Below are positions 1 to 6,032 of a stretch of DNA of 8,346 bases, in pieces. Each line of letters starts with the position of its first letter. Within the stretch, counting starts at the first letter, position 1. Source of the stretch: Phycisphaerae bacterium (GTDB lineage Bacteria > Planctomycetota > Phycisphaerae > Phycisphaerales > SM1A02); assembly GCA_016873355.1 (NCBI GenBank), contig VGXK01000072.1:1-8346 (forward strand). Reading direction: 5' to 3'. The position numbers and the translations under genes were made by a program. The notes below the pieces were generated by a model. The model ran no database searches. It was not told the origin of the DNA and saw only the letters and a program-made list of their open reading frames with translations.

Positions 1-1
1 C

Positions 2-1510
2 AACGAGCGATCGATCCGAAGCGGCATCGTGCTTTCGGAGAACGGCGTCGAGCTTCCGCAGTCGAAGTCGCTGCACGCCGACATCCGCGATCGCGGCGCC
101 GGCGCCTGGAGCCATTGGAATCGGGTGATTCTCTTCAGCACGAGCGACGGAAGCGATCCCCGCACGAACGGTCGTCGCTACACCGTTGTCGGCCTGACGC
201 TGCCGATTCGCATCGGGTCCATCCTGCTGGCGCTCGCGGCCGGCTTCCTGGCGATTCGGGGCGTTCTGCGCATGCTTCGTGCCCCGCGCACGCAGCGCGA
301 GCGCCCGACGGCGCCGATCGCGGCCGTCGCCGACGCGCGCGACGCATCGTCGCCTGGGCCCGACGCCGCTCCGGTGGCGCGAGGCCGTCGATGGCTGCTC
401 GCATTGGCATCCGCCGGCGTCAGCGTGCTCGCCATTTCGCTGCTGATCGTCGGCCTCGAGCTCGTGCTGCGATGGACCGCGCCCGCGCCCGTGCCCACCA
501 CGCTCGAGCTCGCGGAGGGACTGGGATGGACTCGATACGGCGGACCCCATCGACCCATACCCGAGCCGCGATCTCCGTCACCGGATTCATTCCTGGTGCT
601 CTTCGTCGGCGACTCGTTCTCGCACGCGCGCCAATGGGGCGATCTCACCATCGAAGCGCTGAGGGCGCGCGGCATCGACGCGATCGGCGAGGAGTGCGGA
701 GTTTCCGGCTACGGAACGGTGCAGGAACTCATGGTGTTGCGCCGATTCCTGCCCGAACTTCGACCGCACGCGGTCGTGCTTCAGGTCTATCTCTGGAACG
801 ACCCGCGCGACAACTGGCCCTTCCCCGGCATCTGCTACAACGCGCGCATGACGCAGCGTCCGTACATGGATGAGGACGGCGTCGTGCACGAGCCTTCCTC
901 GTGGCTCATTTCACTTCGCCGTTGCGAAGTCTGGAAGCGACTGCTCGAACCGCTGCTTGATCCGATGCGCGTGTCGGCAGGACGCGATCGCCTGGCCGCC
1001 GACGGCATCGACGCGATCGCGGAGCGCCGCGAGCGCCTCGTGATCGACTATTCCACGCTCGACTCCTGGGCGCCGCTCTATCAACCTTCGCGACAGGACG
1101 GCGCGTACATGCGCGGCGCATGGGAGAGCACGGAGCGGGCCCTTCGCGCGATCCGCGACCTCTGCGCCGCGCACGGAGTCGCGCTGGCCGTCCTGGCCGT
1201 CGACCAGGCGTTTACCGTGGAACCGGCGGCGGCCGAAGCATCGGTTCCCGAAGCGCTTCGCACCGGCGGCGACTGGGACACGGAGTTGCCGATGCGGCGT
1301 CTGCACGCGATCACGACGAGGCTGGAGATCCCGCTCTTTGATCCGATGCCTGCGTTGCGCTCGCAGCATCGGGAAACCGGCACGACGCTCCACGACGGCC
1401 CCGGCATGGGCGCACACCTGCTGCCGAGGTCGGAAGCGACGCTTTCCGACGCCGTCGTCCCCTGGCTCGAGCGAATCGCGCGGGACCGCGCGGATCAGCG
1501 CTTGCGATAG
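2..1510 (+). CDS. Membrane-anchored SGNH/GDSL-hydrolase-like protein, 5' end outside window
   Basis: The frame is open from base 2 to the TAG at 1508-1510, so the true start probably lies left of the window; a GTG at 29 is the first possible start inside it. Counting that GTG as residue 1, an unrecognised N-terminal segment (1-53, with FSTSDGSDPRTNGRRY) precedes a membrane helix at about 57-80. A basic, Ala/Pro-rich loop follows, then a second helix at about 122-148, then an SGNH-like domain. SGNH signatures are FVGDSFS (nucleophile Ser196), GVSGYGT (Gly227/229), LWNDPRDN (Asn257-Asp258) and a late His463 in GAHLLP. The usual Asp three residues before the His is not there; the nearest Asp is 457. 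The predicted topology places both the N-terminal segment and the SGNH domain outside the cytoplasm, where relatives O-acetylate or deacetylate glycans or act as lipases/esterases. Given the polysaccharide genes nearby, glycan acyl modification is the likeliest role, but this is inference. Confidence 0.8.
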   Translation, partial: NERSIRSGIVLSENGVELPQSKSLHADIRDRGAGAWSHWNRVILFSTSDGSDPRTNGRRYTVVGLTLPIRIGSILLALAAGFLAIRGVLRMLRAPRTQRERPTAPIAAVADARDASSPGPDAAPVARGRRWLLALASAGVSVLAISLLIVGLELVLRWTAPAPVPTTLELAEGLGWTRYGGPHRPIPEPRSPSPDSFLVLFVGDSFSHARQWGDLTIEALRARGIDAIGEECGVSGYGTVQELMVLRRFLPELRPHAVVLQVYLWNDPRDNWPFPGICYNARMTQRPYMDEDGVVHEPSSWLISLRRCEVWKRLLEPLLDPMRVSAGRDRLAADGIDAIAERRERLVIDYSTLDSWAPLYQPSRQDGAYMRGAWESTERALRAIRDLCAAHGVALAVLAVDQAFTVEPAAAEASVPEALRTGGDWDTELPMRRLHAITTRLEIPLFDPMPALRSQHRETGTTLHDGPGMGAHLLPRSEATLSDAVVPWLERIARDRADQRLR

Positions 1511-1953
1511 CGGCCCTTGAGCCCGCGGCTTCCGTTGCTCTCGAGCACCGGCTTCACCATCTTGCCGTCGGAACCCTTGTAACCCTCCATGAGCCGCTTC
1601 CACGCCGCGGCGACGCTCGCGGGCTTGACGCCGGCGGCCTTGCAGAGTTGCTCCTTGGTGATCCAATCCTTGCCCGCCTTCGAGGCGAGCGCGGCATACG
1701 CCTTCTGCACCTCGGCGGCGCTCGAGCGATATCGCTTTCCGCCCCGCGAGCGACGAACGGCGCCAGATCCCTTCGGACGACCGGGGCCGCGCGGGCGCCC
1801 CAGGCTGAATCCCGTGGCCCTTGCCACGAGTTTCGTCAGGTTTTCGTAGGCGCCCGAGAGTTGATCGTGCGCCACCTTGAGCGCGCGGAGCTCGCTGAGC
1901 TCCTTGACCATGGACTCGAGCTGACGCTGCAACGAATTGGATGACTTGGGCAT
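1495..1953 (-). CDS. Small coiled-coil / AT-hook-like / HTH-like probable DNA-binding protein
   Basis: 152 residues, very basic. Residues about 6-45 look like a coiled coil (RQLESMVKELSELRALKVAH). A disordered, AT-hook-like segment follows, GRPRGPGRPKGSG (52-64), with two GRP cores, then an Arg/Lys-rich stretch to about 77. Residues about 79-125 are helical and contain a helix-turn-helix-like pattern (ITKEQLCKAAGVKPASVAAAWKRL, 98-121); the tail is basic (GLKGRYRKR). I do not recognise a named family. Coiled coil plus AT-hook recalls H-NS-like and HMGA-like proteins in architecture only. The start is chosen at MPKSS because a good -10 hexamer sits immediately upstream; longer starts would run through that promoter and into the divergent gene. 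The 3' end overlaps the end of the convergent SGNH gene by 16 bp. A role as nucleoid-associated protein or transcriptional regulator is inference. Confidence 0.8.
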   Translation of the reverse strand: MPKSSNSLQRQLESMVKELSELRALKVAHDQLSGAYENLTKLVARATGFSLGRPRGPGRPKGSGAVRRSRGGKRYRSSAAEVQKAYAALASKAGKDWITKEQLCKAAGVKPASVAAAWKRLMEGYKGSDGKMVKPVLESNGSRGLKGRYRKR

Positions 1954-1960
1954 GGCGGCG

Positions 1961-1966
1961 AGTATA
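1961..1966 (-). promoter_or_regulatory. Candidate -10 element (TATACT) for the coiled-coil/AT-hook gene
   Basis: Read on the minus strand the sequence is TATACT followed by CGCCGCC and then the ATG at 1953. A start of transcription about 7 bases past the hexamer would fall at 1953-1955, that is at or 1-2 bases before the start codon, so the mRNA would be essentially leaderless. No Shine-Dalgarno sequence could fit. There is no convincing -35; ATGTTG lies 17 bp upstream. The exact 13-mer recurs at 5975-5987. Confidence 0.5.
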
Positions 1967-1968
1967 GC
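1963..1968 (+). promoter_or_regulatory. Weak candidate -10 (TATAGC) for the DUF218 gene
   Basis: The same AT-rich patch that gives TATACT on the minus strand reads TATAGC on the plus strand, 19 bases before the ATG at 1988. The implied transcript would start near 1975. A weak GAGAGA purine run (1974-1979) lies 8 bases before the ATG. The divergent gap is only 34 bp, so the DUF218 gene has little other room for a promoter. This site is a poorer match than its minus-strand counterpart. Confidence 0.3.
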
Positions 1969-1987
1969 CGATTGAGAGAACAGCAAC

Positions 1988-2755
1988 ATGATTCGACGAT
2001 CCATTGACTCCCTCGTGATGCCGGTCGGAATCTCCCTTGAACTGGGAATCGCGGCATTGCTGCTCATCATTCTTTTTCGCAAACAAGCACGGCCGATCGG
2101 GCGTCGAATCGCATGTGCGCTCGGCATCGTTTCGATCCTGATCCTTTATGCGTCGTCCATCCGTTTGACGGCCGAGGGTCTGACGGCGTTCGTCGAGCGC
2201 GATTACCCGCCGCTGCCGATCGATCGGATCGAGCCGGTCGACGCGGTGTTCGTTCTCGGCGGAGGCAGCGTGCCGATCCGCCGGCGCGACGGTTCGTTCG
2301 GCCTCGAAACCGGTCCCCGCTTCGAGGCGGCCATGGAACTCGTGTCGGCGAACCGGGCGCGGATGCTCGTGCTCTCCGGCTGCGGCTCGCAGGCGCCCGG
2401 GGATCCTCGCGGCGAGGGCGATCATCTGCGCGATCAGGCCCTTCGGCGAGGCGTCGACGCGGAGCGGATCCTGATCACGCCGTTCGTTCGAACCACCGGC
2501 GACGAGGCGCGCGCCATCGCCGAGCTCTCGAAGCAGCACGGCTGGTCGCGCGTGGCGATCGCAACCGACGCGGGGCACATGGGCCGAGCGCTCGCGCTCG
2601 CCCGAGCGGAGGGCGCGCCGGCCGTTCCCTTCACCACGGGCTACGACCCGCCGCTGCCGGCGCAGCCCGCGCTGCTGGGATGGCTGCCGACGGCGGCCGC
2701 GCTCCATCGAACGACGCAGGCCTGGCACGAAATCCTCGGGCGACTCGCACCCTGA
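1988..2755 (+). CDS. DUF218 (YdcF/SanA/ElyC-type) membrane protein
   Basis: 255 residues. Two hydrophobic helices (about 11-30 and 41-58) precede a Rossmann-like domain with the DUF218 pattern: VDAVFVLGGG (84-93), R111 with the following A-rich helix, MLVLSGCGS (126-134), EGDHLRDQALRRGV (143-156), RTTGDEARAIAEL (168-180), ATDAGHMGRALALARAEG (192-209) and a final Glu248. The order and length fit the family, in which E. coli ElyC affects peptidoglycan and lipid-carrier metabolism and SanA affects envelope permeability; the biochemical activity is poorly defined. The usual Asn-Thr (NT) motif reads TT here. The catalytic-type domain would be in the periplasm if the two helices form a hairpin. The gene diverges from the small DNA-binding-like gene across 34 bp and converges on the glycosyltransferase pair, so it is probably monocistronic. 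A link to undecaprenyl-phosphate supply for the neighbouring glycan pathway is inference. Confidence 0.87.
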   Translation: MIRRSIDSLVMPVGISLELGIAALLLIILFRKQARPIGRRIACALGIVSILILYASSIRLTAEGLTAFVERDYPPLPIDRIEPVDAVFVLGGGSVPIRRRDGSFGLETGPRFEAAMELVSANRARMLVLSGCGSQAPGDPRGEGDHLRDQALRRGVDAERILITPFVRTTGDEARAIAELSKQHGWSRVAIATDAGHMGRALALARAEGAPAVPFTTGYDPPLPAQPALLGWLPTAAALHRTTQAWHEILGRLAP

Positions 2756-2780
2756 ACGACGCACGGTCTCCCTCCATGGG

Positions 2781-2794
2781 CGGCGCGTGCGCCG
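2781..2794. terminator. Possible weak hairpin between convergent genes
   Basis: The 49-bp gap between the convergent DUF218 and glycosyltransferase genes contains CGGCG-CGTG-CGCCG, a 5-bp all-G/C stem with a 4-base loop. No T-tract follows on either strand, so it is not a classical intrinsic terminator. Short GC hairpins are expected by chance at this base composition. It is listed only because its location between two converging stop codons is right. Confidence 0.2.
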
Positions 2795-2804
2795 GCGCTC
2801 GTCG

Positions 2805-4343
2805 TCAGAGCCCGCGATAGAGATCGATCGTCTCGTCGATCATGCGTTCGAGGCCGAAGCGCGAGCGGACCCAGCGAGGACCCGCGGCGGCCATCGACGC
2901 GTGAAGCGCCGAATCGTCGAGCAGTCGAAGCACGGCTTCGACGATCCCGGCTTCGTCGCCGATCGGTCGAACGAATCCGGTGGCGCCGGGATCGATCGCG
3001 TCGCCGGCGCCTCCCGCGGCCGTCGTCACGGGAGGACAGCCCAGATGCTGCGCCTCGAGCAGGACGTTCGGCGTTCCCTCCGCCTTGGAGGTCAGCAGAA
3101 CCACGCGCGACTCGGCGAGAATCGTCGGCACGTCCTCGCGACGACCGAGGTGATGCATGCGCTTCGCATGACGCGAGCGCTTCATGCTGCGGCGGATCTC
3201 CCGCTCGAGACGGCCGGCGCCGGCGAGCAGTACCTGCGCGTTCGGCGCCCGATCGAGCACGCGCTCGGCGACCCGCACGAACACCTGCGGCTGCTTCTCG
3301 TCGGCCATGCGGAAGACGCCGGTCACGAGCGGAACGGCCGCGGGAATGCCGAGTTCCGCGCGAAACGCCGCGCGGACCTCGAGGCTCGGCCGCTCCACGT
3401 GCGAGAAGTCGACGCCGTTCAGGATCACGCGGAAGCGCTCGAGCGGAATGTCGAGCCACTTCGCGTAGTCCTCGGCGCCCGCCTTCGAGTTGTTGACGAG
3501 GAGCACGTTCGGCATCGCCGCGAGCGCGCGGTACCACTCCTCGAACCACGGCTCGCGCAAGTGCGGCATGTGCATGGGACTCACGTTGCGAGTGCTCAGG
3601 ATGATGCGCGGCACCCCCACGATCGCCGCCGCAGCGCCGCCCCAGAGATTCGTGTGATCGAGCCAGCAATGGAGAACGTGCGGGCGACGCACGAGCAGTT
3701 CGCCCGCCAGATCGCTCACGCGCGGTCGCAGCACGAAGGGAATTGCGCGAAGTCGTTCCGCCAGGCCCGGCCGCGCCGCAAGCTCCGACTCGAAGCTCGG
3801 ATCGAAGCGATCCCCTGCCACGCTCACGGGCACGCCCGCCCGCTCGATCGCGGCGCGATAGTGACCGAGCGAACCGCGCAGTCCCTCCGTCACCATGAGC
3901 TCGGCAAGGCGGTATCCGCGCCGCCGCAGGCCCTCGAGCGTGTAGAGCACCTGCCGCTCCGCGCCGCCGGCCTGAAGACTGCCGATCAGATGCATGACGC
4001 GAAGCGACGAGGGATCGACGCTCGGCGCTCCCGCGCTCGACGCGACGGCGATCGCGGTCGATCTCGGCGCTCGGTTCGCCCCGTGACCCGTGCCCGTCTC
4101 GGCCGACCGCCGCGCCGCCTCGCCGCCCGCAGGCTCCGACGCGCGCGGCGTCTCGACGAGCGCCGCGGCCGACACCTGCGGCGCTTCGGATTCCTCGTAG
4201 AGTCGGCTCAGCAGGCGCCGCCGAAGCGGCGCGAGCCGATCCGCCAGCCCCGGCGCCAACTGGCGCACGATGCGGATGCCTCGCTTCGCGGCTCGTCGCG
4301 CCAGTGATCCGCGCGGAAAGAGGTAGCGGTCGTAGACGTGCAT
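2805..4343 (-). CDS. GT4-type glycosyltransferase, distal of tandem pair
   Basis: 512 residues, longer than the roughly 350-400 usual for GT4 enzymes because of a 114-residue N-terminal extension: a basic amphipathic part (1-48, many Arg/Leu, possibly membrane-associating) and an Ala/Ser/Glu-rich linker (50-113). The GT-B fold follows. LRVMHLIGSLQAGGAERQ (114-131) is the N-domain glycine loop, then LHCWLDHTNLWGG (224-236) and STRNVSP (250-256). The C-domain starts near 336 with GVFRMADEKQP (342-352), which holds the Arg and Lys that normally bind nucleotide-sugar phosphates. The EX7E motif is E422-GTPNVLL-E430, followed by AGGAGDAI. Family knowledge: retaining transfer of a sugar from a nucleotide donor onto a growing lipid-linked glycan in the cytoplasm. 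The sugar and linkage cannot be read from sequence. The start MHVYD is 13 bp downstream of the preceding gene's stop with no clear Shine-Dalgarno; a longer frame upstream would overlap that gene. Confidence 0.88.
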   Translation of the reverse strand: MHVYDRYLFPRGSLARRAAKRGIRIVRQLAPGLADRLAPLRRRLLSRLYEESEAPQVSAAALVETPRASEPAGGEAARRSAETGTGHGANRAPRSTAIAVASSAGAPSVDPSSLRVMHLIGSLQAGGAERQVLYTLEGLRRRGYRLAELMVTEGLRGSLGHYRAAIERAGVPVSVAGDRFDPSFESELAARPGLAERLRAIPFVLRPRVSDLAGELLVRRPHVLHCWLDHTNLWGGAAAAIVGVPRIILSTRNVSPMHMPHLREPWFEEWYRALAAMPNVLLVNNSKAGAEDYAKWLDIPLERFRVILNGVDFSHVERPSLEVRAAFRAELGIPAAVPLVTGVFRMADEKQPQVFVRVAERVLDRAPNAQVLLAGAGRLEREIRRSMKRSRHAKRMHHLGRREDVPTILAESRVVLLTSKAEGTPNVLLEAQHLGCPPVTTAAGGAGDAIDPGATGFVRPIGDEAGIVEAVLRLLDDSALHASMAAAGPRWVRSRFGLERMIDETIDLYRGL

Positions 4344-4356
4344 GGCGATTCGACGC

Positions 4357-5931
4357 TCAGAGCGCCCACACCTCGCGCGTGGCGTCCACCATCGCACGAA
4401 CCGAGAAGCGTCGACGCACGCGCTCCCGTCCCGCCGCCGCCATTCGCGCGCGGCGCTCCGGATCCCGAAGCAGCGAGATCGTGGCCGACACGAGCCCCTC
4501 CGCATCGTCGGCGCCGCGCAGTTCGCCGCCGATTCCGCTCTCGACCGCGTCCGGTGCACCGCCGACCGCGGTCGCGACGGGCACGCAGCCGAGCGCCTGC
4601 GCCTCGAGAAGCACGTTCGGCATTCCCTCGGCCCGGCTGGCGAGCAGGATCACCTCGCTCGCGGCCATGAGCTCGTGCACGTCGTCGCGACGCCCCAGGT
4701 GCCGAATGCGCTCCCGCATCGGCGAGGCGCGCAGGCGGGCGGCAAATTCCCGCTCCATCACGCCGTCGCCGACGTGCACGGCCCACGCCTGCGGAGTCTC
4801 GCGCAGCACGCGCTCGACGAGCTCGAGCCAGAAGAGCGGACGCTTCTCGTCCGAGAGTCGGAAGACGCCGAGCAGGATGGGCGCGTCCGCCGACACGCCG
4901 ATCGATCGACGAACGCCCGCACGATCCCCCCCGCCGACGCCCCCGCCCACGCCGCCGCCGCGCGCGACCGTTCGCCCCTGCGCGGCGCCATCGAGCGACG
5001 CCTCGTCGAGCCCGTTGTGGATCACGCGAATGCGCTCGACGGGCATGCCGATCCACTCGGCGTAATCCTTCGCGCCCGCCGCGGTGTTCGCGATCCATCG
5101 AATGCGATCGTGCGGCTCGACCCGTGCCAGTTCCGCGTAGAGCTCGCGCATCTCCGGAAGCAGCAGATGCGGAAAGTGGCGCGGACTCACGTTGCGGAGC
5201 CCGAGCACGATTCGAGGCACGCCCGCAAGCACGGCGCCGATGGCGCCGCAGATGTTGTTCGGATCGAGCCACGCGTGCAGCACGGTCGGACGCAGGTGCG
5301 AACACGCGGCCCAGATGCGGCGCACGTCGTCCACGTAGCCGCCCGGAAGCCTCTGAAGGAGCGTGAAGACCCCCGCGTCGATTTCGAGCCCCTTCGACAT
5401 CGACTCCGCTTCCTCCACCAGGACGACTCGATCCGCCGACGCGAGCGCGCGATCGCGATAGTGACCATCCGCGCCCTTCAACGGTCGCAGGGTGAGCAGC
5501 GTGTTCGGCACGCCGTCGCGCCGCGCTCCCTGCATGAGCAGACAGAGCTGGCGCTCGGCGCCTCCGGGTCCGAGTCCGCCGATGCAGTGAAGCACGCCGA
5601 CGCTCGGGGCCGCGCTCACCGAGCGCGAACGAAGCGTCGTCGCGACGACGCCGTCCGCTCCGAACAGCGATCCGGTGGCGGGATCGATCTCCGCGTGCGT
5701 CTCGGCGCGGAATCCGGCGCGCCAGCGCGCCATCTGGGCCGCGTGCAACGATTCGTTGCGGCGGTCGCCCTTGGCCATCCAGCCGTAGAAGACGCCGCTG
5801 GCCGCGCGCTTCACCGGACCGAGCGAATTCGAGATCCACGGCGCGTATCGACGCACTCCGTCGACCGCGGCCTGGAGGGCTCGCGCGAGCGCCGACCGTC
5901 GTGGTTGCTTGATGGGCGAGTAGTGGGCCAT
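4357..5931 (-). CDS. GT4-type glycosyltransferase, proximal of tandem pair, with Gly-rich insert
   Basis: 524 residues. An N-terminal extension of about 110 residues, unlike the paralogue's in sequence, precedes a GT-B fold: VGVLHCIGGLGPGGAERQ (111-128), LHAWLDPNNICG (218-229), GVPRIVLGLRNVSPRHFPHL (237-256), ANTAAGAKDYAEWIGMPVER (281-300), GVFRLSDEKRP (355-365), and the EX7E motif E435-GMPNVLL-E443 followed by VGGAPDAV. It is clearly paralogous to the downstream enzyme, sharing HYR, the WLD-N segment, RNVSP-H-PHL, AGA-DYA-W and DEK/EX7E motifs. Odd feature: a glycine-rich insert (GGGVGGGVGGG, 325-335) just before the C-terminal nucleotide-sugar domain, absent from the paralogue and partly encoded by a run of seven G. 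It is the first gene of the minus-strand pair. Expected role: one glycosyl transfer in assembly of the exported glycan. No Shine-Dalgarno is visible before the ATG. Confidence 0.88.
   Translation of the reverse strand: MAHYSPIKQPRRSALARALQAAVDGVRRYAPWISNSLGPVKRAASGVFYGWMAKGDRRNESLHAAQMARWRAGFRAETHAEIDPATGSLFGADGVVATTLRSRSVSAAPSVGVLHCIGGLGPGGAERQLCLLMQGARRDGVPNTLLTLRPLKGADGHYRDRALASADRVVLVEEAESMSKGLEIDAGVFTLLQRLPGGYVDDVRRIWAACSHLRPTVLHAWLDPNNICGAIGAVLAGVPRIVLGLRNVSPRHFPHLLLPEMRELYAELARVEPHDRIRWIANTAAGAKDYAEWIGMPVERIRVIHNGLDEASLDGAAQGRTVARGGGVGGGVGGGDRAGVRRSIGVSADAPILLGVFRLSDEKRPLFWLELVERVLRETPQAWAVHVGDGVMEREFAARLRASPMRERIRHLGRRDDVHELMAASEVILLASRAEGMPNVLLEAQALGCVPVATAVGGAPDAVESGIGGELRGADDAEGLVSATISLLRDPERRARMAAAGRERVRRRFSVRAMVDATREVWAL
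4927..4962 (-). repeat. Gly-rich (GGGV)2GGG coding repeat with G7 tract
   Basis: This 36-bp stretch encodes residues 324-335 of the proximal glycosyltransferase, almost wholly Gly with two Val. On the coding strand it contains a homopolymeric G7 (positions 4926-4932) and other G-rich triplets. It lies between the acceptor and donor domains of the GT-B fold, where a flexible linker would be tolerated. Confidence 0.7.
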
Positions 5932-5972
5932 GGCGACGGCGCGGCCAATCGGCGGCTCTCGTCGAACGGGCG

Positions 5973-5978
5973 AATATA
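5973..5978 (-). promoter_or_regulatory. Candidate -10 (TATATT) for the glycosyltransferase pair
   Basis: Minus-strand reading of the AT-rich patch in the 101-bp divergent region. It predicts transcription from about 5966 and a 5' leader of about 35 bases before the ATG at 5931. It overlaps the plus-strand TATACT at 5975-5980, so the two directions may compete for polymerase. No clear -35 is visible. Confidence 0.45.
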
Positions 5979-5980
5979 CT
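5975..5980 (+). promoter_or_regulatory. Candidate -10 (TATACT) for the wzm-wzt operon
   Basis: TATACT followed by CGCCGCC, the same 13-mer found in reverse at 1954-1966. Transcription from about 5987 would give a leader of about 45 bases before the ATG at 6033. It is the most AT-rich spot in the 101-bp gap between the divergent glycosyltransferase and exporter genes. No convincing -35 is seen. Confidence 0.45.
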
Positions 5981-6032
5981 CGCCGCCGCTCCGCGCCCGC
6001 GATCCACGCCGGCGCATCGATGCCCGCGCTCC

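Noticed and set aside
1954..2127. Longer N-terminus for the small DNA-binding-like protein (up to 210 residues)
   Set aside because: The extra part overlaps the start of the divergent DUF218 gene and the TATACT element, and has no coiled coil or domain character; the ATG at 1951-1953 gives a natural start.
2215..2235. Runs of overlapping GATC/CGATCG palindromes, also seen near 5-20 and 4895-4915
   Set aside because: GATCG and CGATC are common codon combinations (Asp, Ile, Arg, Ser) in this composition; no spacing or strand pattern suggests an origin or a binding-site array.
911..2764. Long minus-strand open frame of about 617 codons
   Set aside because: It runs antisense through the SGNH and DUF218 genes and in another frame of the small minus-strand gene. 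Its translation is Arg-rich low-complexity with no motifs; such frames are expected in GC-rich DNA opposite real genes.
2787..4307. Long plus-strand open frame of about 506 codons opposite the distal glycosyltransferase
   Set aside because: It is a mirror of a gene with clear GT4 motifs; the product is His/Arg/Glu-rich without domain signatures.
4344..4559. 72-residue N-terminal extension of the distal glycosyltransferase
   Set aside because: It would lie within the 3' end of the upstream glycosyltransferase gene; MHVYD gives a 13-bp intergenic gap typical of an operon.
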